Source: a bacterium SCSIO 12696
Lineage (GTDB): Bacteria; Pseudomonadota; Gammaproteobacteria; Pseudomonadales; Porticoccaceae
Length of the DNA: 64,000 bases
Reading direction: 5' to 3'
Assembly: GCA_024397955.1 (NCBI GenBank)
Contig: CP073744.1
Coordinates: 1,860,001-1,924,000, forward strand
Within the stretch, counting starts at the first letter, position 1; each line of letters opens with the position of its first letter. This document shows, piece by piece, positions 26,888 through 35,758 of the stretch. The translations under genes and the position numbers were made by a program. The notes beneath the pieces were generated by a model, which was not told the DNA's origin, did no database searches, and worked only from the letters and a program-made list of their open reading frames with translations.

Positions 26888-28168
26888 ATGCAACGCTCCC
26901 AACAACTGTTCGACGCCGCCCAAAAACACATACCCGGCGGAGTTAACTCCCCAGTTCGTGCCTTTCGCGCTGTGGGCGGCACCCCGGTTTTCTTTGAGCG
27001 CGCCGACGGAGCCTACCTGTACGACGCCGATGGCAACCGCTACGTCGACTACGTGCAATCCTGGGGGCCAATGATTCTCGGCCACGGCCACCCACAGGTG
27101 CTGGACGCCATTCGCCAGCAGCTGGACAAAGGCCTGACCTTTGGCGCCCCCACCGAGCTGGAAACCCAATTGGCGGACAAGGTCTGCGAACTGGTACCGG
27201 GCATGGATATGGTGCGCATGGTCAATTCCGGCACCGAAGCCACCATGAGTGCCATCCGCCTGGCTCGTGGCTACACTGGCCGCGACAAAATAATCAAGTT
27301 TGAAGGCTGCTACCACGGCCACTCCGACTCCCTGTTAATCAAAGCCGGCTCCGGTGCCCTTACCATGGGTGTACCCACCTCCCCCGGAGTACCAGCGGCA
27401 CTGGCGGAACACACCATTACCCTTACCTACAACGATATCGACGGCCTGAAAGCCGCCTTTGCGGAACTGGGTGAGCAAGTAGCCTGTGTCATTCTGGAAC
27501 CAGTAGCGGGCAATATGAGCTGCATTCCACCGGTGCCTGGATTCCTGGAAACTCTGCGCGAGCAATGCACCGCCAGCGGTACCGTACTGATTATTGACGA
27601 AGTGATGACCGGCTTCCGCGTCAGCCGTACCGGTGCCAGCGGCCACTACAACATCGACGCCGACCTGATTACCCTGGGCAAAGTCATCGGTGGCGGCATG
27701 CCAGTAGGCGCCTTTGGTGGCAAGCGGGAAATCATGGAATACATTGCGCCATTAGGCCCGGTGTACCAGGCAGGCACATTGTCCGGCAACCCGGTCGCTA
27801 TGGCCGCAGGCCTGGCAACCTTGGAACTGGTGGGCCAGCAGGACTTCCACGGCCCGTTGTTTGCCCGCACCGACACACTGGTTGCGGGAATGAGGGAGCG
27901 GGCGGCAGCCGCCAGTATTCCCTTTACCACCAACCACATCGGCACCATGTTCGGCTTTTTCTTTACCGATGCAGATACAGTGAGTAACTACCAACAAGTG
28001 ATGGCCTGCGATACCGAGCGCTTTAATAAATTCTTCCACGGCATGCTGCAACAGGGCGTGTACCTGGCCCCCGCCAGCTACGAAGCGGGCTTTATGTCTG
28101 CTGCCATTGGGGATGACGATGTTCAATTTACCCTAGATGCGGCAGAGAAAGTATTTGCTGAGCTGTGA
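26888..28168 (+). CDS. hemL: Glutamate-1-semialdehyde 2,1-aminomutase
   Basis: A 426-residue PLP enzyme converting glutamate-1-semialdehyde to 5-aminolevulinate in the C5 haem pathway. Visible segments are [64 protein letters not shown] and the PLP lysine at residue 265 ([17 protein letters not shown]), the same number as in E. coli. ATG at 26888 follows AGAAGGA; an upstream ATG at 26777 overlaps the terminator and is rejected. hemB is the next gene on the same strand, so two consecutive haem steps of the pathway are adjacent. Confidence 0.97.
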   Translation: MQRSQQLFDAAQKHIPGGVNSPVRAFRAVGGTPVFFERADGAYLYDADGNRYVDYVQSWGPMILGHGHPQVLDAIRQQLDKGLTFGAPTELETQLADKVCELVPGMDMVRMVNSGTEATMSAIRLARGYTGRDKIIKFEGCYHGHSDSLLIKAGSGALTMGVPTSPGVPAALAEHTITLTYNDIDGLKAAFAELGEQVACVILEPVAGNMSCIPPVPGFLETLREQCTASGTVLIIDEVMTGFRVSRTGASGHYNIDADLITLGKVIGGGMPVGAFGGKREIMEYIAPLGPVYQAGTLSGNPVAMAAGLATLELVGQQDFHGPLFARTDTLVAGMRERAAAASIPFTTNHIGTMFGFFFTDADTVSNYQQVMACDTERFNKFFHGMLQQGVYLAPASYEAGFMSAAIGDDDVQFTLDAAEKVFAEL

Positions 28169-28173
28169 TTTAA

Positions 28174-29253
<1,080 letters not shown>

Positions 29254-29260
29254 GTAAACC

Positions 29261-29287
29261 GTCATCCCCGCGCAGGCGGAGGTGACG
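29261..29287. repeat. Degenerate palindromic repeat unit
   Basis: A variant of the GTCATCCCCGCG unit (GTCATCCCCGCGCAGGCGGA then GGTGACG). The right half has lost part of its symmetry. It fills the 43-bp gap between hemB and rsuA. Confidence 0.7.
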
Positions 29288-29296
29288 AGATAGGAC

Positions 29297-29998
29297 ATGC
29301 GCCTCGACAAATACCTCGCCAACGCTACCGACTACTCCCGCGCCGATATTAAAAAGCTAATCAAGGCGGGGGAAGTGATCGTAAGCGGAGTGACCGCCAG
29401 CAGCCCCGCACAGCCGGTTGATGAAAACAGTGGAGTTACCCTACACGGCACTGACGTCAGCCAGCCGGGGCCGCGTTATTTTATGCTCTACAAACCAGCA
29501 GGCTACGTGTCGGTTACCAAAGACAGCGAACACCCCACCGCCATCGACCTGCTGGTGGATGAACCCCGCAGTGAACAACTGCAAATTGCCGGCCGCCTGG
29601 ATATCGATACCACCGGCCTGCTGCTGATCACCGACGACGGCCAGTGGAACCACGCGCTGACCTCACCCAAAAGCCAGTGCAGTAAAACCTATCTTGTGAC
29701 GCTGGCGGAACCGCTACAAAACACGGAAAAGGTAACGGCGAAGTTCACCGAAGGCGTGTGGCTCAATAACGAAAAGCGCCGCACCCTGCCCGCGCAATTG
29801 GAAATGCTTTCCGTTACCAATGCCAAACTCACTATCAGCGAGGGCAAGTACCACCAGGTAAAACGGATGTTCGCCGCCATGGGCAACCGGGTCATTGGCT
29901 TGCACCGGGAGCGCATTGGCGAGATAGTGCTGGATAGTGATATGGAACCCGGGGAATACCGACCATTGACTGATAAAGAAATAAACAGCATTTACTAA
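29297..29998 (+). CDS. rsuA: 16S rRNA pseudouridine(516) synthase RsuA
   Basis: A 233-residue RsuA. The N-terminal S4 RNA-binding domain (MRLDKYLANATDYSRADIKKLIKAGEVIVSG) is followed by the synthase core with catalytic Asp in GRLDIDTTGLLLITDDG, the segment YFMLYKPAGYVSVTKD, and EGKYHQVKRMFAAMGNRVIGLHR. It modifies U516 of 16S rRNA during 30S assembly. The length and motifs are ordinary. Another 16S rRNA modification gene, rsmC, follows, separated by repeats. Confidence 0.93.
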   Translation: MRLDKYLANATDYSRADIKKLIKAGEVIVSGVTASSPAQPVDENSGVTLHGTDVSQPGPRYFMLYKPAGYVSVTKDSEHPTAIDLLVDEPRSEQLQIAGRLDIDTTGLLLITDDGQWNHALTSPKSQCSKTYLVTLAEPLQNTEKVTAKFTEGVWLNNEKRRTLPAQLEMLSVTNAKLTISEGKYHQVKRMFAAMGNRVIGLHRERIGEIVLDSDMEPGEYRPLTDKEINSIY

Positions 29999-30010
29999 CA
30001 ACGCGCCCTC

Positions 30011-30131
30011 GTCATTGCGAGGCCGTAGGCCGTGGCAATCTCGTCGCACATGCTGTGCCCTCGTCATACTTGCGCAGGCGGGAATCCATCAACCACAGAA
30101 CTTATAGATTCCCACCTTCGTGGGAATGACG
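30011..30131. repeat. Cluster of three palindromic repeat units
   Basis: The 140-bp gap between rsuA and rsmC is almost wholly repeats. 30011-30041 is a unit of a second family (GTCATTGCGAGG ... GTGGCAATCT). 30063-30090 and 30107-30131 are units of the GTCATTCCCGCG family in inverted orientation, 16 bp apart, able to fold as a long hairpin. The last unit ends 7 bp before the rsmC start, so it would lie in the leader of that mRNA. Confidence 0.8.
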
Positions 30132-30138
30132 ATAAAAC

Positions 30139-31182
30139 ATGACCAACCCAAACTTTCAACAACTACTCAACGAACTCTGCCAAACCAACGGCCCAGCATT
30201 ACTTATCGTCGACGAAAATCTACCGGACGCCCCATTTGCAGCCCTTGCTAACAGCAACACTAACATTAGGCTGCTCACCAATCGCTACGACATCTGGCAA
30301 CAGGCACAAGCCGCAGGGCTGAGCACTCATTTCAATGACTTTGATACCAGCATTTTTCAAATAGGCCATTTTGAAAAAATCGTTTATCGCATCTCCAAAG
30401 AAAAGCCCGTGGTACACCACCTGATTAACTCTGCATTCGACCTGCTGGCACAGGGCGGTGAATTGATTCTCGGCGGCGAAAAAAACGATGGCATAAAAAC
30501 CTACGCAAAAAAAGCGGGCAGCTACTTTCAAGTCGCTCCACATATCGAAAAGAACGGCAACAATTACACAGTTTATATTCGCAAAGAATCCAATGACTTT
30601 AGCAGCAAATTGGATGACAAGAACTACACCCAACTTCGCCCAACCATTCAGATCGACGACACAACCCTTTTCAGCAAACCTGGCGTTTTCGGCTGGGAGA
30701 AGGTCGACCGCGGCAGCGCATTTTTGGTAGAACATTTACCGCAATTTTTAAAGCACCTGCCAGAAAACGCCAGCCTGTTAGATTTGGGTTGCGGTTACGG
30801 TTACATCACCGCCTGCGCACAACGTTATGGGTTTTCCCGCACCGTCGCTACCGACAACAACGCCGCCGCACTAGCTGCTTGTAAAAGAAACTTTGAAGAA
30901 TCGGGAATTAACGGCGAGGTAATTGCGGGCGATGCTGGCATCAATATAGAAGAACGTTTTAATATTGTGCTTTGCAATCCGCCCTTTCATCAGGGCTTTG
31001 CTACTGATGGGCGACTGACCGATAAATTCCTCACCACCACTAAACGTGTGCTGCGCCGTAGTGGGAAAGCACTGTTTGTTGTAAATAGCTTTGTGCCGTT
31101 ACCACAGAAGGCTGAAAAGATATTTAATTCTGTGGAAGTGGTTGCGGAAAATCGGAGTTTTAAATTGGTGGTAGTAAGCTAA
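30139..31182 (+). CDS. rsmC: 16S rRNA (guanine1207-N2)-methyltransferase RsmC
   Basis: A 347-residue RsmC with the usual two halves: a degenerate N-terminal methyltransferase-like domain (1-155) and a catalytic C-terminal domain (KPGVFGWEKVDRGSAFLVEHLP, SAM motif LLDLGCGYGYITA, ATDNNAAALAACKRN, and the N2-guanine motif NPPFHQGFATD). It methylates G1207 of 16S rRNA. The start ATG at 30139 follows directly on a repeat unit and has no strong ribosome-binding site. Confidence 0.92.
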   Translation: MTNPNFQQLLNELCQTNGPALLIVDENLPDAPFAALANSNTNIRLLTNRYDIWQQAQAAGLSTHFNDFDTSIFQIGHFEKIVYRISKEKPVVHHLINSAFDLLAQGGELILGGEKNDGIKTYAKKAGSYFQVAPHIEKNGNNYTVYIRKESNDFSSKLDDKNYTQLRPTIQIDDTTLFSKPGVFGWEKVDRGSAFLVEHLPQFLKHLPENASLLDLGCGYGYITACAQRYGFSRTVATDNNAAALAACKRNFEESGINGEVIAGDAGINIEERFNIVLCNPPFHQGFATDGRLTDKFLTTTKRVLRRSGKALFVVNSFVPLPQKAEKIFNSVEVVAENRSFKLVVVS

Positions 31183-31214
31183 AGTATTGCCTCTTATCTT
31201 TTCATTATCTTACT

Positions 31215-31895
31215 TTACTCGCTAGGCATTCCATGAAAAACCGCAAACTCTTTACCAGTGTACTTTCCCTGAAACGATACTGGCTTTAGCCCTGTCAGCG
31301 TCTGAAGCTCTTTTGGAACAGACTTATAAGAATAAAAATAACCTTTACCCTGATAACAGTTTTTACAGTATGAGCTGTCATGGGTATAGACTTCTATTGA
31401 AACATCTTCACTTAGTCCACTAACCGTCTGCTCGTGATAACCACTTAATATCAGCTTCTGTATTTTCACACCGTCCTCATAGTTAACTATCCACTTGGTC
31501 TTGTCATAAGCACTCAATGCCAAAACGATAGGGCTATCTACTATCGAGACATTCACAGTTATTTCCCCACCACGTTCTCTCTTTCCCTGAACCATCTCCC
31601 TGTGACAATCTAATTTATCTTCTGTCTCACACTTTGCCCACCAAGGTCTTCCGTCATCATCAGGATCTGTTCCTTCATACACACCTATTACATGAAGCTC
31701 TGGGTCTGATGATGCGACTAACTTTTTTTCTGAACACCCAGACAAAAAAATTAGAGTCAATAATAAAAAACTTATAACGATTGTTCTCACGCAACTGTAC
31801 AAAAGACCTTCAAAATTTTGATATACGTAACTAATTGGACCGAGCTTATTTTCTTTAGCAAATAAGTTAGCATTAACAGTTCTGAGAATTTTCAT
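31215..31895 (-). CDS. Cysteine-containing lipoprotein of unknown function
   Basis: A 226-residue reading with a hydrophobic segment and lipobox FLSGC at about residues 50-54, so the first 35 residues are an unusually long lead. A GTG at 31790 would give a normal lipoprotein signal (RTIVISFLLLTLIFLSGC) and is a strong alternative start. The mature part has four cysteines in two pairs (KCETEDKLDC; YCKNC), suggesting disulfides. No domain is recognised. The gene is clearly more AT-rich than its surroundings. It is co-directional with the next upstream lipoprotein gene. Confidence 0.65.
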   Translation of the reverse strand: MKILRTVNANLFAKENKLGPISYVYQNFEGLLYSCVRTIVISFLLLTLIFLSGCSEKKLVASSDPELHVIGVYEGTDPDDDGRPWWAKCETEDKLDCHREMVQGKRERGGEITVNVSIVDSPIVLALSAYDKTKWIVNYEDGVKIQKLILSGYHEQTVSGLSEDVSIEVYTHDSSYCKNCYQGKGYFYSYKSVPKELQTLTGLKPVSFQGKYTGKEFAVFHGMPSE

Positions 31896-31961
31896 GGATA
31901 CATCCTTGTTACTTGAAAAGTATTAACATAAGTGCAATACCACTTTCACTCATCCACACAA

Positions 31962-32462
31962 TTAAATACAAACCGCCTCAATCTCGCGACCACCTTTATT
32001 CAGCACTTGCTGCCTGGTCGTCTGACAAACCTGTTTAGATTCGTCGGCTGTCAGACCCCAGAAGATCGCCACACCATTTAGGCCATTGCTTTTATACTTC
32101 ATATGGAGGTATTTGCTGGTGGTCGGGTTTTTAGCAAACATTTTGGAATATCGTTTATTTAACTGATTTTTGCATTCGTACTTTAAGGTGGTGCAATTGT
32201 CCAGGCCGTTGCACATTTCGATCAGTTTGAGATATATCCTGTCTGGTTTGCACTCAAAATCTTTATAGCGTTCCACGATTGCCACCATTTCTATATCGTG
32301 GCTGCCTTGTTTGATTTTCACTCTGGCTTCCGCGTAATTTTTCTCACGGTTGCTGTTATCGGAACAACCGACAAAAAGCACACATATGCTAAGCACCCAA
32401 AAACGTTTTGGAAAAACACGCCATTCGGCACAGATGGAAAAAATAGAATTCAGGATGGTCAT
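31962..32462 (-). CDS. Small lipoprotein of unknown function
   Basis: A 166-residue protein with signal WVLSICVLFVGC (lipobox VGC) and a mature domain carrying several cysteines (FECKPDRIY, EMCNGLDNCTTLKYECKN, QVCQTT, EAVCI), likely disulfide-bonded. I do not recognise the family. ATG at 32462 has AAGGA 9 bases upstream; the longer reading to 32543 is not supported. Together with 31215-31895 it forms an AT-rich island flanked by repeat sequences, consistent with acquisition, though not proven. Confidence 0.7.
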   Translation of the reverse strand: MTILNSIFSICAEWRVFPKRFWVLSICVLFVGCSDNSNREKNYAEARVKIKQGSHDIEMVAIVERYKDFECKPDRIYLKLIEMCNGLDNCTTLKYECKNQLNKRYSKMFAKNPTTSKYLHMKYKSNGLNGVAIFWGLTADESKQVCQTTRQQVLNKGGREIEAVCI

Positions 32463-32547
32463 AGAAACGTCCTTGTTTTTTGAACCCCCGACGGCGCAGG
32501 GGTGATGGTATTCTGTTCTAAAGGGAGAGCGAGGAAGAAACAATAAA

Positions 32548-32577
32548 GAGATTGCTTCGCTGCGCTCGCAATGACGG
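32548..32577. repeat. Palindromic repeat of the GAGATTGC/GCAATGAC family
   Basis: GAGATTGCTTCGCTGCGCTC followed by GCAATGACGG is a second-family dispersed repeat, the inverse of the type at 30011-30041. It lies immediately downstream of the PilZ gene and upstream of the lipoprotein gene. Confidence 0.75.
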
Positions 32578-32584
32578 AGTAAGG

Positions 32585-32926
32585 TTAAACGTCCATCCCC
32601 AAATTTTCCAATTCGGCCAATGCGTCGTCAGTGGCATCAATCACCCGGAACCCAGCCCAGTAGCGATCTTCGCCGTTAGCGGGGTTTTTCCACAAGCAGT
32701 CAACACCCACGTCCAGCCAGATATTACCGTCTTTTTTCAGGCTGAGTTGGTAGATGTTACCCACCTCCACCGCACTGCTGGTAATCAGCATCAGGCCTTC
32801 ACTGTGGATATCCACCAGGCGGCCAATAGTTTGCCCGGTTATGCGGTCGAGCGCATCTACCTGGCCATTGACTTCGTGGCGTTCCAGGCGGCGGCGTTCA
32901 GGGTTTTGGTTTTGATCAGTGCTCAT
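32585..32926 (-). CDS. PilZ-domain protein (downstream copy)
   Basis: A 113-residue single PilZ domain, a c-di-GMP receptor fold. The RxxxR-type arginine cluster is ERRRLERHEV, followed by a beta-barrel (VDIHSEGLMLI, IYQLSLKKDGNIWLDVGVDCLWKN, WAGFRVID). The second c-di-GMP motif is normally D/NxSxxG; here it is DIHSEG, with His in place of Ser. ATG at 32926 is used, 40 bp downstream of the DUF1631 stop. Binding of c-di-GMP is plausible but the altered motif leaves doubt. It is the last gene of the minus-strand run that begins with mrcB. Confidence 0.85.
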   Translation of the reverse strand: MSTDQNQNPERRRLERHEVNGQVDALDRITGQTIGRLVDIHSEGLMLITSSAVEVGNIYQLSLKKDGNIWLDVGVDCLWKNPANGEDRYWAGFRVIDATDDALAELENLGMDV

Positions 32927-32966
32927 AGTTGTCGTCTTAATGCGTTGTAAGTGTTTATTATCGAAA

Positions 32967-35246
32967 TTAACCGACGCTGGCCTGTTTGGCACTGGCGCTG
33001 AGGTCGGCGCGTATCTGTTCCAGAGTGCGATCCATCAGCGGTTTGTCTTCTTCACTGTCCACAATATGAATGGTGCCTGCTTCCATTAAGCGCGCCAGTT
33101 CTTCTCCTGTGCGCATGCCGGTACGGTGGCCACTTTGGTTAACAAACAAGAATTGCATGGTGCGCAGGTTGTACCACACCACCTTTTCCCGCTTGCCGTC
33201 GCCCATATCAAACCAGGTACCAAAGGATATCTTTTCCAGCACATTGATGTGCTGGCGTTCGGCGTCATTGAGGTCAGCGGTTTGTTGCTCTGGGGTTTTG
33301 CCCCGTTCGTTACTGTCAGTGAGTTTTTTGCGCACTTCTGCCGGTGCAGGGCGTGCTGCCAGGCCCTGCAGGTACAGTTCGTACACATAGTCCATCGCCG
33401 AGGTCATTTTGCGGCGACGGCCTTCATCGTAACCGATGCAGTCAAAGCCTTTGGCAATGGCAGCTTCCAGTTGCGGGTAGTGTTCTTTCCATTTGCGTTT
33501 TTGTTCTGCGTCTTCTCCGAGAGCCAGCCCCCAGAGCAGGTCGTCGATCACGTCTTGGGCTTCCTGCCACTGCTCTGCTTCATCGCCAAAGCGCAGCAAC
33601 ACAAAGGCCATGTAATCGGACCAAGGCTGCAGCAGGAACATCAAAATAGCGCTGGGTAAGTCGCGTTTGCCAATGGCCTGCTGCACGGTGGCGTGCACCT
33701 GGTCTTTGACTTCCTGCATGCGATCTTCGCCTTTGGCTTGCTCGGTGGCGCGCTTTTCGCGGGTGGTGATTTTCAGCTCCACTCGTTTAATAAAGGTATT
33801 GAACGACAACAGCTCTTCGGTAAATGGACGAGCGTCTTCGCTCACGTCTTTAAGCAGCCGTTCCACCGCTTCACGAATGCGGCCATAAACGCCGTATTCA
33901 CTGCTGCCATCGCGATTTACCCAGCGGGTGCCCGCTTCAGCCAGGCGGTTGAGCAGTTGCCGAGCTGGGTGTTCGTTTTGTTCAAAAAAGTCGCTGTCGG
34001 CAAATGCCAACTTGAGGAAGGGAGTGTGCAGGTAGCTGAGTAGCGCCTTGACAGAATCCGGAAGCTGGTCGTCGTTGAGCATATATTCGAAAATCATGCC
34101 TACCAGATCAATGGTTTTTCGATCCGGTGCTTTAAAGGCCGGCTCTTCCTCGCTACCAAGCAGCTTGGTCAGGTGATGCAGCAACAGTTCTGTTACCTGA
34201 GCAATCAAGCGGGGCTGCAAATTTTCCCCGGTAGCGGGCTTGCTGGGGATTTGCTGAGCGCTTTCCCAATCCGCCATCTGAATCTGATTAATCGCCGCGG
34301 TCAGGTCGCCAACGCTGTAGTTAACACCACCGACAGCAATGCCCGGGGCTGCCGCTGCGCCTGCAGGAGCCGCACCACCCACCGGCACGCCTGCCAGCTG
34401 ATCCTGTAACGAGGAAATATCCTGGTACACCTGCTGGTGGTAATTCAGGTTGGCGGTACGGCCACCGCCACCCAACCAGCCGGAAGGGGCTTCCGGTGCG
34501 GCAGCCGGTACCGGTTGTGACACCGGCCGTGGTGCAGCGCCCGGGGCAGGAGGCGGTGAGCCAGGGGCTACCGAGCCGGCACCGCCCTCGCGGGCTTTAA
34601 CCACTTCGTGGCGCAAATTGGGCAGTACACCAAGGTCGGTTAAAGCCTTGTTAACCTGTTCGTAAATACGACCCACGTGGTCCACAAACACCCGCTCGAA
34701 CATGCGGTATATCTCCGCTTTGGCGGCGGTGGATACATCAATGCTCTGCATGCCCTGTTTGAGGGCAAAACAGAATCGGCAAGGTGCCAAAGGGTTGGTT
34801 TGATCCGTAACCTCACGGCCATTATTGAGCAGGGAAAAACGTCGGTTCAGGGCCCACATGGCATCGCTGTAGCGGGATTCTGCCCGTTGGCGAATGGTGG
34901 TTAGGATCACTCGTTCTTCCAGGGCCTCGTCTTCCACCAACGACAAGCTCGGGTTTCCGGCCCCCAACAGCTCATCCGCACTGACCAGGGTTTTGTTGGA
35001 AAACTGCTGAAAGGTGGTTTCCAGATAATCGACAAATCGCTTGGCAATTTCCTTGCGCGCCTGGCTGATTTTGGCGCGGGCATAGAAATACTCGTGCTGG
35101 CTGCCAATAAAGGTGCTGCTTTGAGAGCACTCGATTAACTCGTCCAGCAATTTGGCAAAGTATTTATCCAGCAACTCGATGGACTGTTGGCGAACCACCC
35201 CCAGCGCGACATCCACCCCTTTGCTTGTTATTTGTTGAGTTTGCAT
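32967..35246 (-). CDS. DUF1631 family protein, copy C
   Basis: A 759-residue cytoplasmic protein of the DUF1631 family, of unknown function. The N-terminal helical region about 1-215 has HEYFYARAKISQARKEI, LTTIRQRAESRYSDAMWALNRR, NPLAPCRFCFALKQ and VLPNLRHEVVKA. A Gly/Ala/Pro-rich linker about 223-305 follows. The central helical domain has LVGMIFEYMLND, LLSYLHTPFLKLAFAD and HPARQLLNRLAEAGTRW. The C-terminal small module is SFGTWFDMGDGKREKVVWYN, LFVNQSGHRTGMRTGEEL. No signal peptide. ATG at 35246. It is paralogous to the proteins at 37913-40276 (close) and 35759-37807 (distant) and is followed by a PilZ gene. Confidence 0.88.
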   Translation of the reverse strand: MQTQQITSKGVDVALGVVRQQSIELLDKYFAKLLDELIECSQSSTFIGSQHEYFYARAKISQARKEIAKRFVDYLETTFQQFSNKTLVSADELLGAGNPSLSLVEDEALEERVILTTIRQRAESRYSDAMWALNRRFSLLNNGREVTDQTNPLAPCRFCFALKQGMQSIDVSTAAKAEIYRMFERVFVDHVGRIYEQVNKALTDLGVLPNLRHEVVKAREGGAGSVAPGSPPPAPGAAPRPVSQPVPAAAPEAPSGWLGGGGRTANLNYHQQVYQDISSLQDQLAGVPVGGAAPAGAAAAPGIAVGGVNYSVGDLTAAINQIQMADWESAQQIPSKPATGENLQPRLIAQVTELLLHHLTKLLGSEEEPAFKAPDRKTIDLVGMIFEYMLNDDQLPDSVKALLSYLHTPFLKLAFADSDFFEQNEHPARQLLNRLAEAGTRWVNRDGSSEYGVYGRIREAVERLLKDVSEDARPFTEELLSFNTFIKRVELKITTREKRATEQAKGEDRMQEVKDQVHATVQQAIGKRDLPSAILMFLLQPWSDYMAFVLLRFGDEAEQWQEAQDVIDDLLWGLALGEDAEQKRKWKEHYPQLEAAIAKGFDCIGYDEGRRRKMTSAMDYVYELYLQGLAARPAPAEVRKKLTDSNERGKTPEQQTADLNDAERQHINVLEKISFGTWFDMGDGKREKVVWYNLRTMQFLFVNQSGHRTGMRTGEELARLMEAGTIHIVDSEEDKPLMDRTLEQIRADLSASAKQASVG

Positions 35247-35405
35247 TGTTGTAATTTGGCCTTACGGCTCTATGTTTTTTAACCAACGGCGGGCTGGCGA
35301 AATCAGACCCACTCCATACGTCAGCCCTGTTGTTAACAGCATAGCTTATTGGCCGGACATGGTGTGCAGACTAACGTACCACACCGTGTACAGATATCGA
35401 CCAAC

Positions 35406-35735
35406 TCACAGATCGAGTTGCCTGAGAACAGCCAACGCTTCCCGTTCTATATCCACAATCAGGCAGCCGCAACGAAACTGCTCAGCCTCTTTGGCCACCC
35501 ACAGGCATTTGGCCTGCAGCTCAATCCAGGGCATGGTGACGCCACTGCCCGTCATGGTAAAACGCAGTTTGTAAATTTGCTCTGGCATCAATGCCTGAGG
35601 GCATTCCAACAGCAGGCCTTCCCGGTGGACATTCAGCAACTTGCCGACTTTTGTCTCACTTTGTTGCAAAAAACCGATGACTTCACCGCTAACTTCGTGG
35701 CGATGGTAGCGACGTTGGTCATTTTCCTGGCTCAT
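35406..35735 (-). CDS. PilZ-domain protein (upstream copy)
   Basis: A 109-residue single PilZ domain: arginine motif QRRYHRHEVSG, then LLNVHREGLLLEC in place of D/NxSxxG (again His for Ser), then a barrel ending FRCGCLIVDI. It is a paralogue of the PilZ protein at 32585-32926. ATG at 35735 is preferred to two preceding TTG codons. It lies 23 bp downstream of DUF1631 copy B and 159 bp upstream of copy C on the same strand, so each PilZ gene directly follows a DUF1631 gene. Confidence 0.83.
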   Translation of the reverse strand: MSQENDQRRYHRHEVSGEVIGFLQQSETKVGKLLNVHREGLLLECPQALMPEQIYKLRFTMTGSGVTMPWIELQAKCLWVAKEAEQFRCGCLIVDIEREALAVLRQLDL

Positions 35736-35758
35736 CAACAATACCGTTTACAACCTGT

